DNA of 64,000 nt from Bacteroidota bacterium (GCA_018266055.1 JAFDYT010000009.1:1-64000), one strand, 5' to 3'. Counted from the first letter of the stretch, positions 36,185 to 46,138 are shown. The notes: generated from the sequence alone by a model not told the origin. Made by a program: numbers and translations.

Positions 36185-37309
36185 ATGTTGCGCACCGCGT
36201 TTCGGTTCATCCTCTACGACAAGCCCAAGTCCATCGGGGCGCTGGCCGGGGTCATCATTTCTATTTTTCTGATCGGCCAGCAGGCAGGCATTTTTATTTT
36301 CCTTACCAATGCGATGGCCAGTCTGGTGAGCAACAATGCACAATTCATTTGGGTAGTCGACGAAAAAACCGGTAACGTCAATGCGCTCACTAGCCTCGAC
36401 ATGCGCATCGGGCGGCAACTGGAGAGCATTCCCGGCGTGAAGCGTGCCAACCCAATTGTGATCGCTGGCGCTGCGGCCAAGTTTGAAAATGGCCAGGCCA
36501 GTGGTATTACGTTGATCGGATCAGTGGCTCCACAATTTCGTGGTGGCCCGTGGAATTTATTCATCGGCGACAAAAGTTCGATGATTGAAGAAGGCGCGTT
36601 GATCACCGAATACTTCGACCGCAAAACCTTAGGCGGCGCTGTCCCCGGCGATTATTTTGAAATCAACGGCAACAAAGTCTTCATTGCCGGCAATACCAAA
36701 GGCGTGCGTGGCTTCGGCGCAGGGGCTTATGCGTTCACCACCATTGAGCGCGCACGATCGCTAACCAATTTCAATCGGAATAAAGCCAGCGCTTTTTTGG
36801 TGGAATGGGATCCCCAACAAAATCAACAGGAAATTATTCAACGCATCAACTCTACAATCAATGGAGTACGCGCCTGGGAAAGCCATGACTTAGCCTCTTC
36901 TACCATCATGACCGTTTTGAAGACGAGCGGCATCGCGCTGTCCGTAGGTACGCTGATGGTGTTTGCACTCATCTCAGGTTTCATCATCATCGGGCTCACA
37001 CTTTATTCTGCTGCGATTGATCGCATACGCGACTACGGCACACTCAAAGCCATCGGCGCTACCAATGCGTACGTCCGCAAGTTGATACTTACTCAGGCCA
37101 CGCTGTTCTCCATCGTTGGATTTATTATCGGCTACACGTTGGTGGAAGGATTTCGCGCCGGCGTAGGAAGTGCCGGTACAATTTTTTCATTTCCGTGGTG
37201 GGTGAAAGCAAGTTTGTTTGGCATCACGCTGATTATCGCACTGGGTGGCAGCATGTTTGCAATAATTCGTATCGCCCGGTTAGAGCCAGCTGCCGTGTTC
37301 CGAGGTTAA
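36185..37309 (+). CDS. ABC transporter permease (DevC/FtsX-like)
   Basis: 374 residues: one N-terminal helix, a MacB-type periplasmic domain (about 50-230) and three C-terminal helices, FtsX superfamily. The start (LRTAFRFILYDKPKSIGALAG) and DYGTLKAIGATNAYVRK near residue 282 fit DevC-like permeases. With its neighbours it should form a tripartite exporter; cargo unknown. Confidence 0.9.
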   Translation: MLRTAFRFILYDKPKSIGALAGVIISIFLIGQQAGIFIFLTNAMASLVSNNAQFIWVVDEKTGNVNALTSLDMRIGRQLESIPGVKRANPIVIAGAAAKFENGQASGITLIGSVAPQFRGGPWNLFIGDKSSMIEEGALITEYFDRKTLGGAVPGDYFEINGNKVFIAGNTKGVRGFGAGAYAFTTIERARSLTNFNRNKASAFLVEWDPQQNQQEIIQRINSTINGVRAWESHDLASSTIMTVLKTSGIALSVGTLMVFALISGFIIIGLTLYSAAIDRIRDYGTLKAIGATNAYVRKLILTQATLFSIVGFIIGYTLVEGFRAGVGSAGTIFSFPWWVKASLFGITLIIALGGSMFAIIRIARLEPAAVFRG

Positions 37310-37327
37310 ATTTTTTAGAATGAAATT

Positions 37328-38680
37328 ATGACAACACGATCTCATTTCAGTTTCATTTTTAAAGCGAGTGCATGTTATGCGCTGCTCTTCACTTTTTCTA
37401 TCGCCGCGATGGCGCAGGAAAAGAAAGAAGTGATGAAGCTCGACCTGGCGCAAGCTGTTGAACTCGGATTGAAAAATAGAATGGAAGTAAAAAACCAGAT
37501 GCTCTCTGTGCAGCTTGCCGAAAACGAAGTGAATAAAATAAAATCAAAAAATCTTCCACAGATAAACGCCACCTACGACAACCGAATCAACACTCAGCTT
37601 CAAAAAAATATTATTACTTCCAATTCATTTCCCGGAGGCAGTGGCACATTAACGCTGGGCACCTATTCGTTCAATGTACTTTCGCTCAGCGCCACACAAA
37701 ATATTTACAACCCGGCCAATCACGAAGACAAAAAAATTACTGCAGCGAAAACAGAAGTGGAGCAACACAATCTGCAAAAAACGAAAATCGATCTCAACCT
37801 GGCTATCAGTCAGGCGTATTATGATGCGTTGTTGAAAATTGAAAAAGTGAAGACCTCGCAATACAATTTCGATCAGGCCAACGCTTACTACGTGCGCGGG
37901 CAGGAGCAATTAAAAAACGGCGGTATCCTTCCTTCGGATCTAACCAAATACGAACTCGATAAGCTCAACGCACTCAATGCCCTTGAAAATGATAAGCAGG
38001 CTCAGCAGCTTTCACTGATCAATCTGGTGAATCAGCTGGGACTTCCTTTGGCCACCGAACTTGAACTCACAGAGCCATTGGCTGCTTCCGATGTTGAAAA
38101 AATAAACGGCGACCTCCCCGATGTCAACAACCGGATCGAACTTCAGGTGGAGCGGGCACAGTTGCGTATCAACGAAATGAATTTAAAAAAACAGAAAGCA
38201 AGTTATATCCCCACCATTTCCCTTTACGGGAATTATACTACGCAGCAACTCAACAACTCCAATTACGACCCCACTCGCTTTTCACTTTGGAATCAGTACA
38301 ATTATTTCGGGTTTAAGGTTGAGCTGCCCGTGTTTGACGGGTTTGCCAAAGAGCGCAACAAACAAGAATACGCGCTGCGGGCCGAGCAAAACCGCAACAA
38401 CCTGATCAAACTGCAAAGCGATCTTGCCTACGAGCTCCAGTCGGCGGTGATGGAATTGAATACCTCGATTAATAATTTCAATTATGCCCGGCAAAATTAT
38501 GAGCTAGCCAAAAGGGTGTTGGAAGTGGATCAGGCTCGCCTCAGAGAAGGCGCCATCACGCCGGCCGATCTGAAAAATACAGAGTACAGCGTGCGCAACT
38601 CGCAGACCAACTACCTCAACAGTATTTTCAATTATTTCATCGCCAAATTAAAATGGCAAAAAGCGAAAGGAGAATTGTAG
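37328..38680 (+). CDS. TolC-family outer-membrane efflux protein
   Basis: 450 residues with signal peptide (about 1-29, ends AAMAQ). Two outer-membrane efflux repeats rich in Asn, Gln and Leu with long helices; NGGILPSDLTKYELDKLNA and EGAITPADLKNTEYSVRNSQTNYLN are the matching helix-turn segments of the two halves. Forms the outer-membrane channel of the exporter encoded just upstream. Confidence 0.93.
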   Translation: MTTRSHFSFIFKASACYALLFTFSIAAMAQEKKEVMKLDLAQAVELGLKNRMEVKNQMLSVQLAENEVNKIKSKNLPQINATYDNRINTQLQKNIITSNSFPGGSGTLTLGTYSFNVLSLSATQNIYNPANHEDKKITAAKTEVEQHNLQKTKIDLNLAISQAYYDALLKIEKVKTSQYNFDQANAYYVRGQEQLKNGGILPSDLTKYELDKLNALNALENDKQAQQLSLINLVNQLGLPLATELELTEPLAASDVEKINGDLPDVNNRIELQVERAQLRINEMNLKKQKASYIPTISLYGNYTTQQLNNSNYDPTRFSLWNQYNYFGFKVELPVFDGFAKERNKQEYALRAEQNRNNLIKLQSDLAYELQSAVMELNTSINNFNYARQNYELAKRVLEVDQARLREGAITPADLKNTEYSVRNSQTNYLNSIFNYFIAKLKWQKAKGEL

Positions 38681-38724
38681 AGACGAAAATTAAGAGTCCT
38701 GAAGGCTTTACATTTTTTCCTGCT

Positions 38725-38732
38725 TATCTTTG
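38725..38732 (+). promoter_or_regulatory. -7 box of the 68-residue ORF
   Basis: TATCTTTG, a perfect TAnnTTTG, ends 8 nt before the ATG at 38741. Confidence 0.5.
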
Positions 38733-38740
38733 CGGCCAAC

Positions 38741-38947
38741 ATGATCAGCCAAAAGACCATCAAGCCAATTATTTATTCGTCAATCAAGGAGAAGAATAAA
38801 CTTGAGCTAAATTTTTCTGCTCGACTGTCTCCTACGGAAAGTCTGATTCACAGCCTGAACATGATGGACTTTTATGCAGCCTTGAAAAAAAATAGCCCAA
38901 GAAAAGAAGACAACTCTCATCCCTGGATCATCTTACATTTCAAGTGA
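38741..38947 (+). CDS. Small protein of unknown function
   Basis: 68 residues, basic N-terminal half. A well-placed -7 box just upstream makes it likely to be expressed. The pattern KEKNKLELNFSARLSPTES followed by a short helix (SLNMMDFYAAL) and the ending WIILHFK resembles small uncharacterised Bacteroidota proteins that I remember next to nucleotidyltransferase-like genes; none is present here. The next gene follows after 36 nt. Confidence 0.6.
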   Translation: MISQKTIKPIIYSSIKEKNKLELNFSARLSPTESLIHSLNMMDFYAALKKNSPRKEDNSHPWIILHFK

Positions 38948-38983
38948 TGATGATATGGAATAACCTTAACAACATATAACACG

Positions 38984-39862
38984 GTGTCAAAAAAAGTAAA
39001 AGTAGGTTTGGTACAGATGAGCTGCACCAACAACAAAGAAGAGAATCTCACCAAAGCCATTGCAAAAGTAAAAGAAGCGGCTGCCAAAGGAGCACAGATT
39101 GTCTGCCTTCAGGAATTATTCACTTCCCTGTATTTCTGTGACACAGAAGACTATGAGCATTTTAAGTTAGCCGAATCAATTCCCGGCCCAAGCACCGAGC
39201 GACTATCGGCGGTGGCCAAAGAGTTGGGTGTGGTAATCATTGCTTCTTTGTTTGAAAAAAGAGCGCAAGGCGTTTATCACAACACCACCGCCGTGCTTGA
39301 TGCCGACGGCTCTTATCTTGGCAAATATCGTAAGATGCACATCCCAGACGATCCGGCCTATTATGAAAAATTCTATTTCACTCCCGGCGACTTGGGCTAT
39401 AAAATTTTCAAAACAAAATTCGCCACGTTCGGCATTTTGATATGTTGGGATCAGTGGTATCCCGAGGCTGCACGTATCACGGCGCTGATGGGTGCGGAAA
39501 TTTTATTTTACCCGACCGCGATTGGCTGGGCTACTTCGCAAGATGAAGCTACCAACACTGAACAGTACAACGCATGGCAAACTATTCAACGCAGTCACTC
39601 GGTAGCCAATGGTGTGCATGTGGTAAGTGTAAACCGTGTGGGCTTTGAGCAAAATGGCGCGATGAAATTCTGGGGCGGCTCGTTTGTGTCAAACCCGCTG
39701 GGCAGCTTGCTCTACAAAGCCTCGCACGATCAGGAAGAAATTGCCGTGGTTGAACTTGATCTCGACAGAACCGACAGCGTGCGTGTACACTGGCCTTTCT
39801 TACGCGACCGACGAATCGACTCTTATCAGCCGATCACAAAACGTTTTATCGACGAAGACTAA
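38984..39862 (+). CDS. aguB: Carbon-nitrogen hydrolase, probable N-carbamoylputrescine amidase
   Basis: 292 residues from GTG. Nitrilase-fold triad Glu44 (CLQELF), Lys117 (KYRKMHIP) and Cys154 (ILICWDQWYPEAAR). The last motif and the end (VHWPFLRDRRIDSY) are typical of AguB, which turns N-carbamoylputrescine into putrescine. The usual partner, agmatine deiminase (aguA), is not in the window, so the amidase assignment rests on sequence alone. Confidence 0.85.
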   Translation: MSKKVKVGLVQMSCTNNKEENLTKAIAKVKEAAAKGAQIVCLQELFTSLYFCDTEDYEHFKLAESIPGPSTERLSAVAKELGVVIIASLFEKRAQGVYHNTTAVLDADGSYLGKYRKMHIPDDPAYYEKFYFTPGDLGYKIFKTKFATFGILICWDQWYPEAARITALMGAEILFYPTAIGWATSQDEATNTEQYNAWQTIQRSHSVANGVHVVSVNRVGFEQNGAMKFWGGSFVSNPLGSLLYKASHDQEEIAVVELDLDRTDSVRVHWPFLRDRRIDSYQPITKRFIDED

Positions 39863-39877
39863 AAGTTTGAGCGGTGC

Positions 39878-40531
39878 TTAACGGAAGCGTTGGATTATTT
39901 CTGCAGGGTCGAGCTCAGTAAAATTCTTCATCGTCACTTTGGTGGTGAGTTCTTCCGCAGTATGCGTCGTGGCGATACCAACCACCGGGCACCCCGCTGC
40001 TTTTCCAGCTGCCACTCCCGACAACGAATCTTCGAAGACAATACATTGCGCCGGCGGTAATTTCAGAGCCGCCGCACAGTTGAGATAAATTTCAGGATTG
40101 GGTTTTCCGTGTGTCACGTGCGACTCGTCGAGAATCACAGGAAAAAATTTTTCGATGCCGGTATGTTGCAGCACAAAGTCGACATTGCTTCGCGGAGCCG
40201 ACGTGCCGATCGCCATAGGTATACCAAGGTCGGCTGCCTTCTGCAAAAAAACTGTCAGTCCGGAAACCTCCACAATATCCTTCTCATAGAGATCGCGAAA
40301 GAGTTTTTCCTTTTCCTCACCAAAGCGAGAAACCTCTGCAGGCGACATCGCGCGGCCAAACAAATTTGGAATCCACTCTTTGTTGGTGCGCCCATAAATC
40401 TTTTTGATGAGTCCCTCTTCGTCAAGGAAATATCCATACTTCTCCGCAAACTGGCGAAGGGCGATTTTATGGTACGGATTGGTGTCGACAATCACACCGT
40501 CCATGTCGAATACAAAAGCAAATGAGTTCAT
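39878..40531 (-). CDS. HAD-superfamily hydrolase (beta-phosphoglucomutase-like)
   Basis: 217 residues. Nucleophile and acid/base Asp9/Asp11 in FDMDGVIVDTNP, motif II Ser/Thr in AIGTSAPRSN, Lys in HGKPNPEIY, and motif IV FEDSLSGVAAGKAAG. Class I cap resembling beta-phosphoglucomutase and sugar-phosphate phosphatases. Substrate unknown; nearby glucan phosphorylase and glmM hint at sugar phosphate metabolism, but that is only context. Confidence 0.88.
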   Translation of the reverse strand: MNSFAFVFDMDGVIVDTNPYHKIALRQFAEKYGYFLDEEGLIKKIYGRTNKEWIPNLFGRAMSPAEVSRFGEEKEKLFRDLYEKDIVEVSGLTVFLQKAADLGIPMAIGTSAPRSNVDFVLQHTGIEKFFPVILDESHVTHGKPNPEIYLNCAAALKLPPAQCIVFEDSLSGVAAGKAAGCPVVGIATTHTAEELTTKVTMKNFTELDPAEIIQRFR

Positions 40532-40572
40532 TCTAAATTTTGAAAGTGAGTGGAAATGGAGCGCAAAGAAAG

Positions 40573-41061
40573 CTACTTTTCTTTTTTCTGAAAAGAATTC
40601 AGCGGTCCGATTGTCTTGCGAAGCAAAAATTCATCGAAGCCTTTGGCCACAAAATTTTGAAGTGTGCCTATCTTCTGAAAACCCAGACGAGTGTACAACT
40701 GAAATGCTCGTTCGTTGAACGACGATACCAGCATAAATACATTTGGCGATTCGGAGAAAATTCTATTCTCAGCAAACTGAATCAATGAAGTTCCCAGGCC
40801 CGTTCCGCGTGCTTGCGGCGAAACACAAATGCTTTGAATATAGCCTTTGAATACACCCGCCATCTGCAGCACAATAAACCCAAGCAGCTCACCCGATCTT
40901 TCCTTAGTGGCCACATACACCTCCTTATAATCGCCACGCATGGCAAGGCGACAGCCCTCGTAGTCGCGCTTCAGCGTAATCCACGGCTCAGACTCGCTCA
41001 TCATTCGGGCGCACCTGTCAAGCATCAAGTCATCGGAAGAAGGTTGGATCAGAAAATTCAT
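40573..41061 (-). CDS. GNAT-family N-acetyltransferase
   Basis: 162 residues. The acetyl-CoA site motif A is SICVSPQARGTGLGTSLIQFAE, followed by motif B with a long helix and RAFQLYTRLGFQKIG. The ATG fits the fold. It may share a transcript with the HAD gene 41 nt downstream. Substrate unknown. Confidence 0.88.
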   Translation of the reverse strand: MNFLIQPSSDDLMLDRCARMMSESEPWITLKRDYEGCRLAMRGDYKEVYVATKERSGELLGFIVLQMAGVFKGYIQSICVSPQARGTGLGTSLIQFAENRIFSESPNVFMLVSSFNERAFQLYTRLGFQKIGTLQNFVAKGFDEFLLRKTIGPLNSFQKKEK

Positions 41062-41201
41062 TCGTTCAAAATAATTTTACAGTTCAATTTCATGACAGAA
41101 AACGATTGCAATTCTCATTCACTCGATCGATTCTCACTTTCTCCGCTATCAATTCCACCCGATTTAGTAGCTTGGCAAAATTTCAAAATTCTACCAGACT
41201 A

Positions 41202-42854
41202 ATGGCTCAATTGTTCAATCCGTTCTCTTACAAATTTGATAAAAAATATTCCAAACCTGTGGCTTACTTTTCGATGGAGTTTGCCATCGACCAGCCGCTG
41301 AAAATTTACAGTGGTGGCCTCGGGTTTCTAGCCGGCTCGCACATGCGCAGCGCCTACGACCTGAAACAAAATGTGATTGGCATCGGCATCCTGTGGAAGA
41401 AAGGGTATTATGATCAAGAGCGAAACCAGGATCAAACCCTTCGCGTGAGTTTTCGCGACAAAGATTATTTTTTCCTTACGGATACCAACATCGTTTTTCC
41501 CATCACCATACACGGTGCCAAAGTGTATGTGAAGGCCATGCTGCTGAAGCCGGAGGTGTTTCAAACCGCCCCGATTTTTTTGCTTACTACCGACATTCCT
41601 GAGAACGATTTTCTGGCGCAGACCATCAGTCACCGCCTGTATGACCCCAACGAAACTACGCGCATCGCGCAATCAATTTTACTAGGTACCGGCGGCGCTA
41701 AATTGCTGGACATCCTTGAGCGGCCAACCGAAATTTATCACATGAACGAAGGCCACGCCCTACCCTTATGTTTTTATTTGCTGGACAAATACAAGGACAT
41801 TGAAGAAGTAAAAAAACGCGTTGTCTTCACTACGCACACACCCGAGCTCGCCGGCAACGAAGAGCACAGTGTTCCTTTGCTTAACAGCATGAGTTTCTTC
41901 AACGGATTAACCGTGAAGCAAGTAGAGGAATACGTGAAGCCCGAACACGGCACGCTAAACTATACGCTCACCGCCTTGCGCCTTGCTAAAAAAGCCAACG
42001 GCGTGTCACAACTACACGGTGAAGTAGCCCGCAAAATGTGGGGTAAGTACGAAGGCATTTGCAAAATTGATGCAGTGACCAACGCGCAAAACAAACGCTA
42101 TTGGATTGACGAAGAGCTTCAGAAAGCGCTCGACAAAGACAACGACAAAGGATTAGCCGCTCGCAAAAAGGAATTGAAAGCTAAATTGTTCCGTGTCGTA
42201 GCCAACCAAACAGGAAAGCTCTTTGATCCCAATGTGCTCACCATTGTATGGGCTCGCCGCTTTGCGGGCTATAAAAGAGCCAACTTGCTGCTGTATGACT
42301 TCGACAGGTTTTTGAAATTGGTGCGAAACGAAAAAATGCCGTTACAAATCATCTGGGCAGGAAAACCCTATCCGGAAGACTTCGCCGCCATTAATATTTT
42401 CAACGAGATTTACTGGAAGACAAAAGATCTTCCGAATTGTACGGTGCTTACCGGTTATGAATTGTGGTTGTCGGGTCATTTGAAAAAAGGTTCTGACGTG
42501 TGGCTCAACAACCCAAGGTTGTACCACGAAGCTTCGGGCACCTCAGGCATGACCGCTGCGATGAATGCCAGTCTTAACTTGTCTATCCCTGACGGCTGGG
42601 TTCCTGAATTTGCCAAGCAGGGAAAGAATGCCTTTATTATTGACACGGCCAATGACGCTCTTACCGTAGAAGAAAAAGACAAGATTGAAGCGGAGAGCCT
42701 TTACGATCTGTTGGAGAAAGAGGTAATCCCGATGTATTACAACTCTCCAGCCAAATGGACTAAGATGGTGATGACCTCTATGAATGATGTCGCACCGTTT
42801 TTCGATTCCTCGCGGATGGCCGATGAGTACTACGAAAAAATGTATCTCCAGTAA
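41202..42854 (+). CDS. glgP: Alpha-glucan phosphorylase (short type)
   Basis: 550 residues from the ATG before AQLFNPFSYKFDKKY; an upstream in-frame start would add 32 residues unlike the family. Contains KPVAYFSMEFAIDQPLKIYSGGLGFLAGS, the FAGYKRANLLL region and EASGTSGMTAAMNASLNLS, typical of the short GT35-type phosphorylases. Releases glucose 1-phosphate from glycogen-like glucans using PLP. Confidence 0.92.
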   Translation: MAQLFNPFSYKFDKKYSKPVAYFSMEFAIDQPLKIYSGGLGFLAGSHMRSAYDLKQNVIGIGILWKKGYYDQERNQDQTLRVSFRDKDYFFLTDTNIVFPITIHGAKVYVKAMLLKPEVFQTAPIFLLTTDIPENDFLAQTISHRLYDPNETTRIAQSILLGTGGAKLLDILERPTEIYHMNEGHALPLCFYLLDKYKDIEEVKKRVVFTTHTPELAGNEEHSVPLLNSMSFFNGLTVKQVEEYVKPEHGTLNYTLTALRLAKKANGVSQLHGEVARKMWGKYEGICKIDAVTNAQNKRYWIDEELQKALDKDNDKGLAARKKELKAKLFRVVANQTGKLFDPNVLTIVWARRFAGYKRANLLLYDFDRFLKLVRNEKMPLQIIWAGKPYPEDFAAINIFNEIYWKTKDLPNCTVLTGYELWLSGHLKKGSDVWLNNPRLYHEASGTSGMTAAMNASLNLSIPDGWVPEFAKQGKNAFIIDTANDALTVEEKDKIEAESLYDLLEKEVIPMYYNSPAKWTKMVMTSMNDVAPFFDSSRMADEYYEKMYLQ

Positions 42855-42861
42855 ATAGACT

Positions 42862-43476
42862 ATGGCAACTGACAATACAACATTTGTGAGTTCAGTTGCC
42901 TTGATTCTGGCCGCAGGCGCTTCGTCAAGGATGAAGCAATCCAAGCAATTGCTAAAAATTAACGGCGAAAGCTTACTGCGTAAAACAATCGCTGTCGCTA
43001 AAGATTCAGGCGTTAGAAATATCGTTGCAGTCTTGGGCGCTAATGAAGCCCAGCATCGCGAAGAAATTGCTGACACAGCAACCGTCGTTTTCAATCCGGA
43101 ATGGCAAAGCGGAATGGGTTCATCGTTGAAAATTGGAATCCGCTTTATAGCACAAGAATTTCCGTCGGCCGAGGTAGTCATCGTCCTTGTTTGTGACCAG
43201 CCTTTGCTGACTTCAGCACACCTGAAAAATCTGATTGAGGAATGGAAATTGACGAAGCGCCCGATTGTAGCCTCGCGTTATTCCGGCTCGCCTGGCGTTC
43301 CCGTTCTTTTTCATCGTTCGTTTTTCAAGGACATTCTTTCTATTGAAGATGACCACGGCGCAAAAAAACTGGTAACCAAACACCTTGGCCAGGCAACCCT
43401 TGTTGATTTCCCGGAAGGGGCAATCGATCTGGATACGCCTGAAGACCTCAAAAATTTCGTACAAAGAAAGCCGTAG
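42862..43476 (+). CDS. MocA/MobA-like nucleotidyltransferase
   Basis: 204 residues with LILAAGASSRMKQSKQLL near the start, and VLVCDQPLLTSAHL in the middle, matching the MobA-like NTP transferase family, including the molybdenum cofactor cytidylyltransferase MocA. No molybdoenzyme is in the window, so the substrate is uncertain. Follows glgP after 7 nt. Confidence 0.87.
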   Translation: MATDNTTFVSSVALILAAGASSRMKQSKQLLKINGESLLRKTIAVAKDSGVRNIVAVLGANEAQHREEIADTATVVFNPEWQSGMGSSLKIGIRFIAQEFPSAEVVIVLVCDQPLLTSAHLKNLIEEWKLTKRPIVASRYSGSPGVPVLFHRSFFKDILSIEDDHGAKKLVTKHLGQATLVDFPEGAIDLDTPEDLKNFVQRKP

Positions 43477-43528
43477 CCACTCCAACAATAAATTCAGAAG
43501 TTGGGCGACTATTGTGTAAACTTATACC

Positions 43529-44611
43529 ATGATCTTCCTCCTGATAATTGGCGGCATCGCTCTTCTCGTTTTTCTTTTCATGAATCAACCAGTATTTGGC
43601 AAAGCGCCTACCGGTAAGCGACTTGAGCGGATTCTCGCTTCGCCCAATTATCGCGACGGCTCCTTTCAGAATCTCACTCCCACGGAGATGATTTTGAAAG
43701 ATACTTCCTACTTAAAACTGATGCGCGATACGTTTCGCAAACCAGCTAATGTAAAGCCACCACGGCCTTTGCCTTCCGTAAAAACTGATATTAAAAACCT
43801 TAGCGACGACAAGCCCACAATTGTCTGGTTCGGTCATTCCTCATACCTGATCAAGTCGAAAGGCTTCACCATCCTTGTCGATCCTGTGCTTAAAGGAAAC
43901 GCTTCGCCAGTTTCTTTTTTACTGAAGCCGTTTGAAGGTTCGGATGTGTATTCCATTCAGGATTTACCTTCTGTCGATCTTGTGTTGCTTACGCACGACC
44001 ATTACGACCATCTTCATTACGACAGCATCAAAGCACTAGCGTCTAATGCCAAGCACTTCGTCACTTCATTAGGTGTTGGTGTTCACCTTGAGCATTGGGG
44101 TGTGGACGCGAACAAGATTACAGAACTCGATTGGAGAGAAACAAAATCCATAGCTGACGCTATAACGCTGACAGCTACACCGGCGCGTCATTTTTCCGGT
44201 CGGAGTTTTAAGCGTGGTCAGACCAACTGGAGTTCGTTTGTGCTGAACATGCATGGATACAACCTGTTCCTGGGCGGCGATTCAGGCTATGAAAATCATT
44301 TTAAAGAAATCGGCCAACAGCATGGCCCGTTTGATATCGCGTTACTCGAATGTGGTCAATACGGAAAAGACTGGCCTCACATACACATGTTGCCCGAGCA
44401 GACGGCGCAAGCCGCAAAAGATTTAGGAGCGAAAGTTTTGTTTCCCGTGCATTGGGCAAAATTTGAACTCGCCTTTCACCCGTGGGATGATTCAATACAA
44501 CGCGTTACTAAAACTGCAGGCGAGCTAGGCCAACCGATTACCACGCCGATGATCGGCGAACCGGTGATTATCAATGAATCGTATCCGGATAAAACCTGGT
44601 GGAAAATTTAG
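43529..44611 (+). CDS. Metallo-beta-lactamase-fold hydrolase, UlaG/NAPE-PLD-like
   Basis: 360 residues: one N-terminal membrane helix (2-18), then the MBL fold with zinc motif THDHYDHL and later histidines ARHFSGR, GGDSGY and FPVHWAKF. The shape (IVWFGHSSYLIKSKG, DPVL) matches the UlaG-like/NAPE-PLD group. Membrane-anchored; substrate unknown. Confidence 0.9.
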   Translation: MIFLLIIGGIALLVFLFMNQPVFGKAPTGKRLERILASPNYRDGSFQNLTPTEMILKDTSYLKLMRDTFRKPANVKPPRPLPSVKTDIKNLSDDKPTIVWFGHSSYLIKSKGFTILVDPVLKGNASPVSFLLKPFEGSDVYSIQDLPSVDLVLLTHDHYDHLHYDSIKALASNAKHFVTSLGVGVHLEHWGVDANKITELDWRETKSIADAITLTATPARHFSGRSFKRGQTNWSSFVLNMHGYNLFLGGDSGYENHFKEIGQQHGPFDIALLECGQYGKDWPHIHMLPEQTAQAAKDLGAKVLFPVHWAKFELAFHPWDDSIQRVTKTAGELGQPITTPMIGEPVIINESYPDKTWWKI

Positions 44612-44614
44612 TGA

Positions 44615-46138
44615 CTACTCTTCGCTGAAATCGGCAAAGGTCTTTTTCATTTCCTTCGCATCGTATTTAATGTTGAGCGGCTTCGACGCGTCAAGTTCCA
44701 GCGTAGGAAGTTTTTGGTGATTGAGAATCGGCAAAAATTTATCGCGATCATTGTCAAACTCAATGGTTCGGCGATTGGATTTCAAGGCATACTTACGCGC
44801 AAAAATATCGCCTTCCAGCTGTAGTTGATTTCTGATTTCGGTTTCCGTTTTCATCAAATCCATAATGTCATTTTTGGATTTGCCCATCACCTCTGCTGCT
44901 TCAAGTGTGCCTAATGTGGCTGTAGTTGAGCCGCCAATCACCGTGATTGTTTTCAAATCGCCAGGATTGCTCACCACCGCCGACGACACCGCCGACGTAG
45001 CGCCTAACGAAGCGCCAAGAATAGACCTGTTCTTCTTTCCTTTTTTGGCCTGCCGGTAAGCTTTTTCAAGAGCCTTGTGTTTTTCGTGAAGCAGTTCAAG
45101 CAACGCCTTCGCTTGCTCCAGGGTGTTTCTGTATTTCTGATAAAGAAATTTGTCTTTCTCCTCCACGTTTTCAGTGTCAAGCACTTTAACTTTTAGCTTT
45201 CGCTGAATGCGGTTGTTTGATTTATCTACGGCGAAGAAAATAAATTCCACATTGCGCGACTTCTCGGCATCGTCGGTGAATTGATAGCCCGGTGACCAGG
45301 TAAACTCATATTGCACCGAGGTGTTTTCCTTCAGGCAATTTTGGGGCACCCGGTCGTCAGAGGAAAGAAATCCGGCGTTAAGCACATTGTCGTCGCCGTT
45401 AGGGTCGGTGACATAAATTTTGAAATTCAGGCGTTCATTTTCTTTGATCGTAAAGCTGGTATCGCCTGGCACGAGCAGCATTTCAGGAGGCAAATCCAAT
45501 TGAGTCTGGGCCACTTTTATTTTGCCAATCGCCTCTGCTTTTTCAGGTTGATCTTGTGCTGAAAACTCAATGATAATCGGAGTCGATTTTAAACTGTTGA
45601 ACTGATTGCGCGACGGGTTCCAGGTAAGCAAGCCAAAAGAAGAAAGGCTCATGCCTTCCGGCAACTGCGACGGCGCCACCTTAAATACCAGCGGATCTCC
45701 GTCCGGATCGCGCACATAATCTGACGAAATTTGATAACGGTTGAGTGTCGATTGCTTTACATAAAAAACCGGAAGCTCATCAATCTCGGGGGCACGGTTT
45801 TGATGCAACACGGTAAAGTTGACTGGCGTGCGCACTTTGCGCCCGTCTTTCCATTCAGCCTGAAAGATGAGGTTAATTTCCTTTTGTTTTTCAAGGCGAT
45901 CGACCAGCTCATATGCCGGCTTCCACGAGAAATTTCCCAGCGTATCGAAGGTAATTCCATATCCGTTGATGCCCTCCAGCGAAAATTTAGGCGCAACAGG
46001 GTCATTCACCTTTACCTGAAACGAAAGCAATTGCCCTTCTTTCAATTGGTGCCAGCTTTCCGTATCGGGAAAAATCAATTGTTGCCCAAATGCCAACCCA
46101 GGAAAAAAGACCAAAAGGACAATAACCAAACGGACCAT
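44615..46138 (-). CDS. Secreted protein with cadherin/Ig-like domains and a C-terminal hydrophobic-helical part
   Basis: 507 residues with signal peptide 1-18 (ends AFGQ). Three Ig/cadherin-like putative adhesion domains between 20 and 330 (YVRDPDGDPLVFKVAPSQLP, SFGLLTWNPSRNQF, VTDPNGDDNVL). The C-terminal third has a coiled coil (about 335-370), a Gly/Ala/Ser/Thr-rich hydrophobic stretch (about 376-420), then another helix. That mix is unusual for an adhesin and could insert in or associate with a membrane. Function unknown. Confidence 0.8.
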   Translation of the reverse strand: MVRLVIVLLVFFPGLAFGQQLIFPDTESWHQLKEGQLLSFQVKVNDPVAPKFSLEGINGYGITFDTLGNFSWKPAYELVDRLEKQKEINLIFQAEWKDGRKVRTPVNFTVLHQNRAPEIDELPVFYVKQSTLNRYQISSDYVRDPDGDPLVFKVAPSQLPEGMSLSSFGLLTWNPSRNQFNSLKSTPIIIEFSAQDQPEKAEAIGKIKVAQTQLDLPPEMLLVPGDTSFTIKENERLNFKIYVTDPNGDDNVLNAGFLSSDDRVPQNCLKENTSVQYEFTWSPGYQFTDDAEKSRNVEFIFFAVDKSNNRIQRKLKVKVLDTENVEEKDKFLYQKYRNTLEQAKALLELLHEKHKALEKAYRQAKKGKKNRSILGASLGATSAVSSAVVSNPGDLKTITVIGGSTTATLGTLEAAEVMGKSKNDIMDLMKTETEIRNQLQLEGDIFARKYALKSNRRTIEFDNDRDKFLPILNHQKLPTLELDASKPLNIKYDAKEMKKTFADFSEE

